Below, piece by piece: positions 25,776-34,836 of a stretch of 61,327 bases of DNA; the first letter of the stretch is position 1; each line of letters begins with the position of its first letter. The stretch is from Acidimicrobiia bacterium (GTDB lineage Bacteria > Actinomycetota > Acidimicrobiia > IMCC26256 > JAMXLJ01). A model generated the notes under the pieces. That model was given only the letters and a program-made list of their open reading frames with translations. It was not told where the DNA came from and ran no database searches. A program made the position numbers and the translations under genes. Location of the stretch: the NCBI GenBank assembly GCA_024281095.1, contig JAMXLJ010000162.1, positions 1-61,327 on the forward strand, given 5' to 3'.

Positions 25776-27893
25776 CTACGAGGACGACGACGACGTCGGC
25801 GACGTGAGGTCGTACACAGTCACGCCGCCGACCGAGCTCGACGTGAAGTGGCTCTCCACCCAGGAGGTGATCTCACTCGAAGTCGACGACGTCGCACCGA
25901 ATCCCGGACCGCCGCCGCTGCCGCCCGTGATGAAGTAATGGATCGCGTGGTCGCGCACGTACTGCTGGAACCGGGCCAGCGTCGGCCACGGGTCGGTGCC
26001 GTTGAAACCGCCGATCGCCATGACGGGCATGTCGGAGGCGAGCTGGTAGCCGGACGCCTCGTTCGAACCGACCGCGGCGGCCGCCCAGGTGAAGCCGCCG
26101 CTGTTGCGTTGCAGCAGCGCAGTGAGCTGCGGGTCGGACCGGCTGCCCTGGAGAAGGCCGCCGACACCACCCGGACCGCGGCCACCACCTGCACCACCCG
26201 GCGGGGCGCCGGCCCCCGGACCGCCACCGCCGGCCGGCCCCGACGCGAAGTTTCCGGGCGGTGCGAACGCGCCGGGCGCGCCGTTTCCCGAGGGAGGCAA
26301 CCCGCGTAGGAAGCCGCCACCGCCGAACGCGCGTGGGCCCGGTCCGCCGGGCCCACCGAGGTTCGCGCCCGCCGGCCCCGACGACGGGATCGCACCGGCG
26401 TGCGCCGTGGCCGCGGTCGCCACCGTGTACGCGCCCGGGCCGAGCAACGCGAACACGACCGCCGCCGCCACCACGCCACCGCGCGCCGGACGCGAGAAGT
26501 ACGGCAGGAACAGCAGCGGCACCGCGGCGGCGAGGCCACCCAAGAGCACGATCGTGCGGAGCCACGGGAACCAGGCCGGCACGCGGTCGAGCAACATCCA
26601 GGACCAGATCGCGGTCGTCGCGAGCACGAGTGCGAGCACGCCGCGCGCGACCACGTTGGAACGCTGCTGCCACAGCACGGTCGCGCCGATGCCGACCACG
26701 GCGCCGACCGCGGGCGCGAGCGCGACCGTGTAGTACGGGTGGATGATGCCGCGCGACAAGCTGATGACCGCGGCCGTGACGGCGAGCCATCCGCCCCACA
26801 GCATCAGGGCGGCGCGTGTCCGGTCGGTTCGCGGCCGGCGCGACGTGAGGACGACACCGGACACGAGAAGGATCATGGCCGCAGGCAACAGCCATGAGAT
26901 CTCGCCCCCGAACTGGCTGTTGAACAGCCGGGTGACGCCGGTCGGGCCCCAACGCCCGGCTGCGTTCGCGGCGCCGCCGACGCTACCCGTCTCGTTGCCG
27001 CTCAACCGGCCGAACCCGTTGTATCCGAAGATCAGGTTCAGCACGCTGTTGTTCTGCGAGCCGCCGACGTACGGCCGCGCGCTCGGCGGCGTCAGCTCCA
27101 CCGCCGCCACCCACCAACCCGCCGAAGCGACCATCGCGACAGTGGAAGCGAGCAACTGACCGATGCGTCGCCGGAGAGGCACCGGCGCGGCCACGAGATA
27201 GACGAGCCCGAACGCGGGCACCACGAGCAGCGCCTGCAGCATCTTCGCGAGGAACCCGAGCCCCACGAGCACGCCCACGAGAACAAGCCATCGTGCCCGG
27301 CCACCTTCGAGCGCGCGCACCAGCGCGTACGCCGACGAGGTCAGCAGTAGCGTGAGCATCGCGTCCGGGTTGTTGAAGCGGAACATGAGCGCCGCGACCG
27401 GCGTGAGCGCGAGCACGGCGCCGGCGAGCAGCGCCGCTGCGGGGGTGAACCACCGCCGGACCGCGGCGTAGAGCACGCCGACTGCGGCCACGCCTTCGAG
27501 CGCCTGGGGCACGAGGATGCTCCACGAGCTCACGCCGAACACGCGGGCGGTCAGCTCCATCGGCCACAGGAACAGGGGCGACTTGTCGACCGTGATGAAG
27601 TTGGCCGCGTCGGACGAACCGAAGAAGAACGCCTTCCAACTCTTCGCGCCGGCCTGCACCGCGGCGGAGTAGAAGCTGTTGGCGTAGCCCGACGCGCCGA
27701 GCCCCCAGAGATAGAGCAGCGCGGTGAGGCCGAGCAGTGCGAGCAGGCCCGGGCGGACCCACGCAGGATCATCGGGGTGTCCGCGCAGCCGCTTGTGATG
27801 TCGCCGGCGCGCCGGCGCAAGCGACTCCGGTGACATCTCGGCATCCTCGATGTCGCCGACGAGGCGTGGGTTCGGCCCGGTGATCGTCGTCAT
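25776..27893 (-). CDS. ArnT/PMT-like glycosyltransferase (GT-C fold)
   Basis: 705 residues. About eleven membrane helices fill residues 48-470, and the first extracellular loop FFFGSSDAANFITVDKSPLFLWPM includes acidic residues typical of polyprenyl-sugar transferases. The rest (about 480-600) is a very Gly/Pro/Ala-rich extracytoplasmic stretch (GGGGPGAGAPPGG and similar) followed by a small C-terminal domain ending in SSSSS. It would transfer a sugar from a polyprenyl phosphate donor to an envelope acceptor. The divergent DPM-like enzyme downstream could make that donor. The donor and acceptor are unknown. Confidence 0.88.
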   Translation of the reverse strand: MTTITGPNPRLVGDIEDAEMSPESLAPARRRHHKRLRGHPDDPAWVRPGLLALLGLTALLYLWGLGASGYANSFYSAAVQAGAKSWKAFFFGSSDAANFITVDKSPLFLWPMELTARVFGVSSWSILVPQALEGVAAVGVLYAAVRRWFTPAAALLAGAVLALTPVAALMFRFNNPDAMLTLLLTSSAYALVRALEGGRARWLVLVGVLVGLGFLAKMLQALLVVPAFGLVYLVAAPVPLRRRIGQLLASTVAMVASAGWWVAAVELTPPSARPYVGGSQNNSVLNLIFGYNGFGRLSGNETGSVGGAANAAGRWGPTGVTRLFNSQFGGEISWLLPAAMILLVSGVVLTSRRPRTDRTRAALMLWGGWLAVTAAVISLSRGIIHPYYTVALAPAVGAVVGIGATVLWQQRSNVVARGVLALVLATTAIWSWMLLDRVPAWFPWLRTIVLLGGLAAAVPLLFLPYFSRPARGGVVAAAVVFALLGPGAYTVATAATAHAGAIPSSGPAGANLGGPGGPGPRAFGGGGFLRGLPPSGNGAPGAFAPPGNFASGPAGGGGPGAGAPPGGAGGGRGPGGVGGLLQGSRSDPQLTALLQRNSGGFTWAAAAVGSNEASGYQLASDMPVMAIGGFNGTDPWPTLARFQQYVRDHAIHYFITGGSGGGPGFGATSSTSSEITSWVESHFTSSSVGGVTVYDLTSPTSSSSS

Positions 27894-28024
27894 GGCGCGG
27901 CATCGTGATCATCCCGGCTGGACATGAGCTGTGCGAGAACCGAACGTTTCCTGAGAAGCCGTTCCAAGGTGGCGCACAGCGACGCGCGAGCGGAGCCTCA
28001 GCACGTTCGGGCACCGTCCGGCGC

Positions 28025-29236
28025 ATGAGCACGATCACAGCGGGCAATGTCGTCGCCGGGCACGTCGCGGAAGAACGAGCCGGGGATCGATACGACGTCG
28101 AGATCGTGGTGCCCGTGTACAACGAGCAAGACGCGCTCGACAGGAACGTCCGGCGGCTGCGCCGGTATCTCGACGAGCACATGCCGTTCCCGACGCTGGT
28201 GACGATTGGCGACAACGCAAGCACCGACATGACACCGGCGATCGCGGCTGCCCTCGCCGCCGAGTTGCGCGGCGTCCGCGCGGTGCGGCTCGAGGGCAAG
28301 GGCCGCGGTCGGGCGCTGCGCGCGATCTGGACGGCGAGCCGCTCGTCCGTGGTGGCATACATGGACGTCGACCTCTCCACTGATCTCGATGCATTGCTGC
28401 CACTCGTCGCGCCGCTGCTGTCCGGCCACAGTGACGTCGCCATCGGCACCCGCCTGGCCCCGGGCTCGCGCGTCGTGCGGGGCGCGAGACGCGAGACGAT
28501 CTCGCGGAGCTACAACGGCCTGCTCCACCTCGTTCTCCGCACCAGGTTCTCCGACGCGCAGTGCGGGTTCAAAGCGGTCCGCGCCGACGTCGCCCGGCTG
28601 TTGTTGCCACTCGTCGAGGACAACGGCTGGTTCTTCGACACGGAGCTGCTCATGCTCGCGGAGCGCAGCGGATGCCGGATCCACGAAGTGCCCGTCGATT
28701 GGGTGGACGACAGCGACTCGCGCGTCGACGTCGCGCGCACGGCGCTCGAGGACCTTCGCGGCATGTCGCGAATGGTTCGACGGATCGCGTCACCGCGCCT
28801 GCTCGCAGCGGCCGCCCGTTCCGGACGGCCGGAGCTGCCCGACGACGCGGCCGCGGAGCTCGTGCGTTTCGCCGCGATCGGGTCTGGCAGCACGCTGGCG
28901 TACCTCGCGCTGTTTCTCGCGTTGCGCTCGACGATCGGAGCGGTGGGCGCGAACGTCGTCGCGTTCCTGCTGTGTTCGATCGGCAATCGCGCCGCGCACC
29001 GGCGGGCCGCGGCGGGGACGCAGTCACGCTCGACGTTCGCGTACGTCGCACAGACCGTCGGCGGCGGCCTCGCCGTGAGCCTCGTGTTGACGACCGCCTC
29101 GCTGCTCGTCGCCGCCCGCGTCTCGAGCGGATCCGTGCCGGTCGAGCTCGTGGCCCTGCTCGTGGCCACGGGTGCCGCGACGATCGTGCGGTTCACGATG
29201 CTGCGCCATGACATCGCAGTGGCGCGACGGTCCTGA
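28025..29236 (+). CDS. Family 2 glycosyltransferase with GtrA-like membrane domain
   Basis: 403 residues. N-terminal GT2 domain: EIVVPVYNEQDALDRNVRRL, NASTDMTP, a DVDLSTD metal motif, and RETISRSYNGLLHLVL. A C-terminal GtrA-like domain of about four helices follows (from near residue 285). This layout belongs to enzymes that make polyprenyl-phosphate sugars. Together with the divergent GT-C enzyme it suggests a donor-plus-transferase pair. ATG 28025 was chosen because the family homology starts about 20 residues later; the longer open frame lacks family content. Confidence 0.9.
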   Translation: MSTITAGNVVAGHVAEERAGDRYDVEIVVPVYNEQDALDRNVRRLRRYLDEHMPFPTLVTIGDNASTDMTPAIAAALAAELRGVRAVRLEGKGRGRALRAIWTASRSSVVAYMDVDLSTDLDALLPLVAPLLSGHSDVAIGTRLAPGSRVVRGARRETISRSYNGLLHLVLRTRFSDAQCGFKAVRADVARLLLPLVEDNGWFFDTELLMLAERSGCRIHEVPVDWVDDSDSRVDVARTALEDLRGMSRMVRRIASPRLLAAAARSGRPELPDDAAAELVRFAAIGSGSTLAYLALFLALRSTIGAVGANVVAFLLCSIGNRAAHRRAAAGTQSRSTFAYVAQTVGGGLAVSLVLTTASLLVAARVSSGSVPVELVALLVATGAATIVRFTMLRHDIAVARRS

Positions 29237-29326
29237 ACGCGCCGGCCTTCAGCGCGTCGTGCACTACATTGCCGTGTCCGGACTGTCCGTTTCGCGGGCC
29301 CGCCGGCCAGGAGGGCGATCCAGCAC

Positions 29327-29869
29327 ATGCACCGGTGCCGCACGATTGCCGCGCTCGCGGCTGCAGGGGTGCTGATCCTCGCCGGCTGTGGTGGCGGTGG
29401 CAGTAGCGGCAAGAGCGGGTCCGGTTCGGCCGCCTCCGGCACGCCCCGCGGCACGGCGAACGGTTCGACATCCACCACGGTCGACGTCGCGTCGCTGTAC
29501 CAGGCCGCGGTGCGGCGGGCCGACGTCGAGACGTGCCGGTTCGACAAGGCGGTCAAGGCGCTCGGAGCGGGGGCGAAGGTGCGCCAGACGAAGGACCTCG
29601 TGCCGCCGGTCGTCGCGGCGTTTCGCCGCTTCAAGAACGACCTCGGCGAGGTGCCGTGGCCGGCCAAGGCCAAGGCCGACGCGGTGAAGCTGCAAGAAGC
29701 CACCGACGCCCGGAGCGCCGACATCGCGACGTACCCCGACCAGACCCCGACCAGCTTGGCGTCGTGGAACGCGAAGTTCGAGAAGGACCAGGCGGCCTTC
29801 GCCGCGGCGACCCGGGCCCTCCGAAGCGACATCGGGCTCTTGCCGCTCGCCACCTCGACATGCTCCTGA
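29327..29869 (+). CDS. Small lipoprotein of unknown function
   Basis: 180 residues. Lipoprotein signal peptide with lipobox LAGC at about residues 18-21, then a GGGGSSGKSGSG linker and an Ala/Lys-rich, probably helical domain (about 45-180) with a C-terminal Cys. No known domain is recognised. AGGAGGG lies 11 bases before the ATG. It lies alone between the glycosyltransferase and the WS/DGAT gene. Surface lipid-anchored function is assumed only from the signal. Confidence 0.75.
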   Translation: MHRCRTIAALAAAGVLILAGCGGGGSSGKSGSGSAASGTPRGTANGSTSTTVDVASLYQAAVRRADVETCRFDKAVKALGAGAKVRQTKDLVPPVVAAFRRFKNDLGEVPWPAKAKADAVKLQEATDARSADIATYPDQTPTSLASWNAKFEKDQAAFAAATRALRSDIGLLPLATSTCS

Positions 29870-29951
29870 GCCGATTCGGGCACAGTGGTCACGTGGCACA
29901 CGCCGCGGCAGAGTGTGCACCGCGTAGGGAGCCGTGAACCGGGAGGTCGCG

Positions 29952-31340
29952 ATGGACAGGATGAGCCCGCTCGACGCCTCGTTCCTCCATATCGAGGACG
30001 CGAACACCCACATGCACATCGGGTCGGTCGCGGTCTTCGAGGGGCCGGCTCCTTCGTATGACGAGTTCGAGCGACTCGTCGCGAGCAAGCTCCCGGCCGT
30101 CCCTCGCTACCGCCAGAAGGTGCGCTTCGTCCCGTTGCAGATCGGCCGGCCGGTCTGGGTCGACGACCCCCACTTCCAGCTCGGATATCACCTGCGCCAC
30201 AGCGCGCTCGCGCCTCCCGGTGGGGATCACGAGTTGAGGAACCTCGTCGGCCGGCTCATGGGGCAGCGACTCGATCGCAACCGCGCACTGTGGGAGATGT
30301 GGATGGTCGAGGGGCTCGAGGACGGGCACTGGGCGATCATCTCGAAGGTCCACCATTGCATGGTGGACGGCGTGTCCGGCACCGATCTGCTCGCGGTCAT
30401 GCTCGACTCCGAGCCCGAGCCGCTGCGGCCCGCGCCGCAGAACTGGGTGCCCGAGCCCGAGCCCAGCAACGCCCGGCTCCTCAGGGATTCGGTCGCGGGT
30501 CTCGTGGGTCGCCCGTACGAGCAATTCCGTGCCGTCCGTTCGGCGACGCGCGCGCCACGGGCCGCGCTCGGCCGCGTCGGCGAGGTCGTGCGCGGCGTGC
30601 GGGCGTGGGCCGGTGTCGCCCGCCCCGTGCCGCCCACCTCGCTCAACTCGCCGATCGGCCCGCACCGCCGCTGGGACTGGGCCCGCACGACGCTCGCCGA
30701 TGTGAAGACGGTGCGCAACGCGCTCGGTGGAACGGTGAACGACGTCGTGCTGAGCGTCCTCACACGGGGCTTTCGCGACCTCTTGATGGAGCGCGGCGAA
30801 GACGTCGACGACCGCGTGGTGCGCACGCTCGTGCCGGTATCCGTCCGCTCGGCGAGCGAGCGCGGCACCTACAACAACCGGGTGTCGGGGATGATCGCCG
30901 AGCTGCCAGTAGGTATCGGTGACCCCCGCGAGCGTCTCGAAGCGATCCGGGCGCAGATGGACGGCCTCAAGGAATCGAAGCAGGCGGTCGCAGGAGAGGT
31001 CCTCACGTCGTTGTCGGGCTTCGCTCCCTCGCTACTCCTGGCCCTCGGCATGCGCGCCGCGATGCGGGTGCATCAGGGCAACGTCAACACGGTCACCACG
31101 AACGTGCCCGGCCCGCAGTGGCAGCTGTACGCATGCGGGCGTCCGATGCTCGAGGCGTTCCCGTTCGTCCCACTCGGCCCGAACATGACCGTGACCGTCG
31201 CGATCTTCTCGTATCGCGGGATGCTGAACTACGGCGTGACGGGCGACTACGACAAGTCGAACGACATCTCGGTGCTGTGTCGCGGCATCGAAGCCGGGAT
31301 GACGGAGCTCCTCAAGCTGGCTGACGCGCCGTCGACCTGA
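29952..31340 (+). CDS. Wax ester synthase/diacylglycerol acyltransferase (WS/DGAT)
   Basis: 462 residues. The start MDRMSPLDASFLHIED is typical of actinobacterial WS/DGAT, and the active-site HHxxxDG is H134-H-C-M-V-D-G140. Later family motifs NDVVLSVL, SVSG-like VRSASERGTYNNRVSGM, and NVPGP are present. It esterifies acyl-CoA to diacylglycerol or fatty alcohols, making storage lipids in inclusions at the membrane. ATG 29952 was chosen for the GGGAGG five bases upstream, over GTG 29934. It overlaps the convergent patatin by 29 bases; a synthase next to a lipase hints at storage lipid turnover. Confidence 0.93.
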   Translation: MDRMSPLDASFLHIEDANTHMHIGSVAVFEGPAPSYDEFERLVASKLPAVPRYRQKVRFVPLQIGRPVWVDDPHFQLGYHLRHSALAPPGGDHELRNLVGRLMGQRLDRNRALWEMWMVEGLEDGHWAIISKVHHCMVDGVSGTDLLAVMLDSEPEPLRPAPQNWVPEPEPSNARLLRDSVAGLVGRPYEQFRAVRSATRAPRAALGRVGEVVRGVRAWAGVARPVPPTSLNSPIGPHRRWDWARTTLADVKTVRNALGGTVNDVVLSVLTRGFRDLLMERGEDVDDRVVRTLVPVSVRSASERGTYNNRVSGMIAELPVGIGDPRERLEAIRAQMDGLKESKQAVAGEVLTSLSGFAPSLLLALGMRAAMRVHQGNVNTVTTNVPGPQWQLYACGRPMLEAFPFVPLGPNMTVTVAIFSYRGMLNYGVTGDYDKSNDISVLCRGIEAGMTELLKLADAPST

Positions 31341-32289
31341 CGATCTCCATGCGATCGGCGACGTCGGGCCGGGCGAGGCGACGCAACGCCGACTCGTGGG
31401 CCTGCGCGACGACGCGAGGCACACGGGTCGCGTCCATCGCGTTGAAGCCCATCACCGCGAGATCGGCGACGGTCGGTTGGAACGTGAGCACGGGTGTGCC
31501 GCGGCGACGGATGGCGGCCACCTCGCGCGCCAGGTAGAAGCGGCACAACTGCCGTGCCGCGAGGTCGGCACGCAACGGCCGGCCCACCACGGACATGGGC
31601 GAGCTCACGATCACGAGGTCGAGACCCGAGCCCGAGAGCAGGTCGGCATTCGTCGGCGAATGCGCGCCGCCGTCGACATAGCGGACGCCATCGATGCTCA
31701 CCGGCGCGAAGAACCCGGGAATCGCGCAGGACGCGGCGGCCGCTGTGGCGACGTCGTCGACCGCGGCGCCGTCTCGCCCGAACACCGCGCGCTTGCCGTT
31801 GTCGAGTCGCACCGCGACGATCCACAAGCCCGCGGGCCAGCCCGCCGGGGCTACCGCGCGCAGACCCGCAGCGACGCCGTCGGTCGGGATCGTTCCCACG
31901 GGCATCGCCGCCGCGGCGACGACCCCCGGACGCGCCTGCCAGGGCTGCATCCCCAGACGCAACAACACGCCGGGTGCGGCCATGGCACCGAGCGCGCCAC
32001 GCGCCGGACGGGGCGGGGGCGACGACGGCGGCACGTAGCGCTCGGCCCGGGCGACGAACGCGGCGCCCTCTGCCGAGAGTGGTTCACCGCGCGCGTGCGC
32101 GGCCAGGTCGGCCGGCGCCAGACCGGCGCGGAGGAGCGATCCGACGACGGAGCCGGCCGAGGTCCCCACGATGACGTGTGTGTCACGTGCGTCGAACCCG
32201 GTCTCGTGGACCAGTGCCGACAGCACACCTGCGTGGAACGCGTGCCCGACCATCCCCCCGGCGCCGAGCACGAGACCGATGCGAGCCAT
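31312..32289 (-). CDS. Patatin-like phospholipase/lipid acyl hydrolase
   Basis: 325 residues. The oxyanion loop GAGGMVG is near the N-terminus, the nucleophile is S44 in GTSAG, and the catalytic Asp is D206 in VDGGAH, completing the Ser-Asp dyad of patatins. No signal peptide is visible, so it is likely cytosolic or membrane-peripheral. It would release fatty acids from glycerolipids. The gene overlaps WS/DGAT tail-to-tail by 29 bases, so transcripts of the two would be antisense at their ends. Confidence 0.92.
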   Translation of the reverse strand: MARIGLVLGAGGMVGHAFHAGVLSALVHETGFDARDTHVIVGTSAGSVVGSLLRAGLAPADLAAHARGEPLSAEGAAFVARAERYVPPSSPPPRPARGALGAMAAPGVLLRLGMQPWQARPGVVAAAAMPVGTIPTDGVAAGLRAVAPAGWPAGLWIVAVRLDNGKRAVFGRDGAAVDDVATAAAASCAIPGFFAPVSIDGVRYVDGGAHSPTNADLLSGSGLDLVIVSSPMSVVGRPLRADLAARQLCRFYLAREVAAIRRRGTPVLTFQPTVADLAVMGFNAMDATRVPRVVAQAHESALRRLARPDVADRMEIVRSTARQPA

Positions 32290-32352
32290 CGCTCCTTGGT
32301 ACCACTGCAGACGGGCCGGGCGACACGCGGGTGCGCAAATGTATGGTGCGCC

Positions 32353-33297
32353 GTGCCCGATTCACCGGTCGGCCCGCCGCTCTTCGAGCACCTGGCCGGT
32401 GCCGTGCGCGCGGTCGCCGCCGCGGGCGACGCCGAGCCCGTTCCGCAGGTGCTCGAGATCGCCATGCGCCCGTTCGAAGCCGTCGGCGGCCTCGTGCTCC
32501 TCTTGACGGAGCACGGCGGGCTCCGCCTCGAGGCCCACGTGGCAGTCCCGGACGACGTGCTCGAGCGGTTCCTGACGCTCGGCATCGCGTCAGGCGTGCC
32601 GGTCACCGATGCGGTGCGCTTCGGCCGGCCCGTGTGGATCGAGACCCTCGCGGACCGCGACGCCCGCTACCCCATGATCGGACGGCAGCGGGCCGGCTCG
32701 GTGTCATCGGCGTCCGTGCCGATCGTCGTCAGGGACCAGATCGTGGGCTCGATCGGGATCGCGCTCGGCCACGAGCGGAGATTCTCGCCCGAGGAGCGCG
32801 CGTTCCTCGAGGCGATCGCGGACCTGTGCGCACTTTCGCTCGAGGGCTCACGCACGCGCGAGGCGACGCGGTACGCGGAAGAGAAGAGCCGGTGGGCTGT
32901 CGCGACGCTCGCGGACCAGTTCCGGCTCGTCGGCGTCGAGCGCGAGCGCGTCGCCGACGAGGCGCGCCGGCGGCAGGTCGGATCGATCGTCGACGCGATG
33001 ACCGAGGGTGTGGCGGTGGCCACTGCCGTCGACGAGCCGGGCGCGGACCGCAAGTTCGTGATCGAGTACGCCAATCCCGCCGCGGCCGCGGTGCTCGGCA
33101 CCGATCGCGCCGCGCTCATGGGCTCGTCGGTCGGCGACCTCTTTCCGGGCACACCACTGCTCGGCGCGTTGCATTCGGTGTTCGACGGGCGCGAGCCCAG
33201 TCAGGTGATCGTCGTGGCGACGCCGGGCGGCCGCATCGATTTCACGATCACGCGCTCCGACGACGGCGTCGTCCTCCTGTTGCGCGAGATGGGCTGA
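32353..33297 (+). CDS. GAF-PAS sensory protein without output domain
   Basis: 314 residues from GTG 32353. A GAF domain (about 20-165) contains SVSSASVPIVVRDQIVGSIGIALGHERRFSPEERAFLEAIADL, split across two strands and a helix. A coiled-coil-like linker (about 165-210) and a PAS-like region (about 212-314; SIVDAMTEGVAVATAV, YANPAAAAVLGTDR) follow. There is no kinase, phosphatase, GGDEF or DNA-binding domain, so it may sense or relay through protein contacts. No ribosome site is clear before the GTG. It is divergent from the patatin. Confidence 0.8.
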   Translation: MPDSPVGPPLFEHLAGAVRAVAAAGDAEPVPQVLEIAMRPFEAVGGLVLLLTEHGGLRLEAHVAVPDDVLERFLTLGIASGVPVTDAVRFGRPVWIETLADRDARYPMIGRQRAGSVSSASVPIVVRDQIVGSIGIALGHERRFSPEERAFLEAIADLCALSLEGSRTREATRYAEEKSRWAVATLADQFRLVGVERERVADEARRRQVGSIVDAMTEGVAVATAVDEPGADRKFVIEYANPAAAAVLGTDRAALMGSSVGDLFPGTPLLGALHSVFDGREPSQVIVVATPGGRIDFTITRSDDGVVLLLREMG

Positions 33298-33399
33298 CCA
33301 ACCGACCCGCTGACCGCCGCCGCGCCCAGCACGTCAGTCGGGACGTCAAGGACGATCGCGCCGCGAGATCCGAGCGTGATCGTCGCAACTGAAGGCGGG

Positions 33400-34836
33400 T
33401 CAGCCGGCGCGGGCGCCTTCGAGGCGCGCCGGTCGCAACAGCTCGCCCGCGAGCTCGCGCTCCCACCACGCTCCGGTACGGCGGCGCTCCTCCCGCGAGG
33501 TGAACCGGTACACGAACAGCCGCGCGCGCACGAACACGGGCGGGGCGTCGGGGAACGGGTTCCTTCGCAGGAGCTTCGACGTCTGCGGGTCGTTCTCGAG
33601 CAGCTTCACCACGAAGCTGCCGAACCACTCCTGCCCGTACGCCGGAGAAATCCCGACGAACCACATCAGCCAATCGAGCCGCAGGTGGTACGGCGCAACC
33701 TGTGGGGGGCGCCGTCGCACGTTGCCGGGCTTTCCCTTGAACTCGTACTCGCGCCATTGCGTCGAGTCGGTGACCACCGTGTCGTCGGTGCCTTCGACGA
33801 CCACCTCACGACGCACGCGGGTGATGCCACCGAACGCGCCGTACGTGTTGACCAGGTGCAGCTGGTCGAAGCTCGCGTTCATCAGTTGCCGACGCGACAC
33901 CAGGTTGCGGACCGGCCGGTAGCTCAGCACGGCAATCAGCAAGGTGAGAGCGATGGCGAGCGCCCCGAACCATCCCGGCGACGACAACGAGTGCGGAGCC
34001 GGAAACGGGAACACGTGCCGCAACAAGCCGTCACCAAGTGCCGGGATCGCGATGGTGATCGTCAATGCGTTCAGCCACGCGAAGTTTCCGCTCAACATCA
34101 GCCACGACTGTGTAACGATCATCACGAGGGCCGCAATGCCGGCGACGGGTTGGGGCGCGAACAACGCGAACGGCACGACGAGCTGCGTGAAGTGGTTCGC
34201 AAGCACCTCGACCTTGTGCAGGCCGCGCGGCAAGTGGTGGAAATACCAGCTGAGCGGGTTGGGCATCGGCTGGGTCTCGTGGTGGTAGTAGAGGCACGTC
34301 AGATCGCGCCAGCAGGGGTCGCCTCGCAACTTGATGAGACCGGCGCCGAACTCCACGCGAAAGAGCAGCCACCGCAACAGCCACAGCACCAGCGTCGGCG
34401 GCGCGACGTGCGCAGGACCGAGGAAGATCGCGAGGAACCCGGTCTCGAGGAGCAGGCTCTCCCAGCCGAACGAGTACCACGTCTGGCCGACGTTGACGAT
34501 GGAGAGGTAGAGGGCCCAGAGCACCCCCCACGCCAACATCGAGGTCCAGACCGGCGCGCGCTCCACGAGCCCTGCGATCGCGGCGACCGACAACACCATG
34601 CCGACCCAGGTCGTCGCGTCGAACAGGCGGTCGGAGTAGCGCAACTGGAACAGGCTCGGCGCGCGCCGGAACGGCACCGCACGCGTGAAGCGCGGGATCG
34701 GCAGGATCCCGTACTCGCCGAGCAGCGGGCGGAACTGGTTGCGGGCCGCGAGGAACGCGATCAGGTAGATGGTCGCGAGCGATCGCTGGAAGACGAAGCG
34801 GCTCAGCCAGTACCCGGGCGCGGGGATCCAGTTCAC
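33400..34836 (-). CDS. Lipase maturation factor (LMF1) family membrane protein
   Basis: 478 residues with about eight hydrophobic segments. The family-defining features are NVGQTWYSFGWESLLLETGFL, RVEFGAGLIKLRGDPCWRDLTCLYYHHETQPMPNPLSWY (given here in pieces of the LMF core) and a C-terminal hydrophilic domain with RLDWLMWFVG. In animals LMF1 helps disulfide-containing lipases fold in the ER; bacterial members are uncharacterised. The GTG start overlaps the FAD gene stop by four bases. It is third in an operon after a redoxin and an FAD oxidoreductase, which fits an extracytoplasmic thiol or folding role. That role is inference. Confidence 0.85.
   Translation of the reverse strand: MNWIPAPGYWLSRFVFQRSLATIYLIAFLAARNQFRPLLGEYGILPIPRFTRAVPFRRAPSLFQLRYSDRLFDATTWVGMVLSVAAIAGLVERAPVWTSMLAWGVLWALYLSIVNVGQTWYSFGWESLLLETGFLAIFLGPAHVAPPTLVLWLLRWLLFRVEFGAGLIKLRGDPCWRDLTCLYYHHETQPMPNPLSWYFHHLPRGLHKVEVLANHFTQLVVPFALFAPQPVAGIAALVMIVTQSWLMLSGNFAWLNALTITIAIPALGDGLLRHVFPFPAPHSLSSPGWFGALAIALTLLIAVLSYRPVRNLVSRRQLMNASFDQLHLVNTYGAFGGITRVRREVVVEGTDDTVVTDSTQWREYEFKGKPGNVRRRPPQVAPYHLRLDWLMWFVGISPAYGQEWFGSFVVKLLENDPQTSKLLRRNPFPDAPPVFVRARLFVYRFTSREERRRTGAWWERELAGELLRPARLEGARAG

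Noticed and set aside
27928-27980. 8-bp inverted repeat GCTGTGCG/CGCACAGC in the gap between the two glycosyltransferase genes
   Set aside because: The arms are short and 37 bases apart, so it could be chance in GC-rich DNA.
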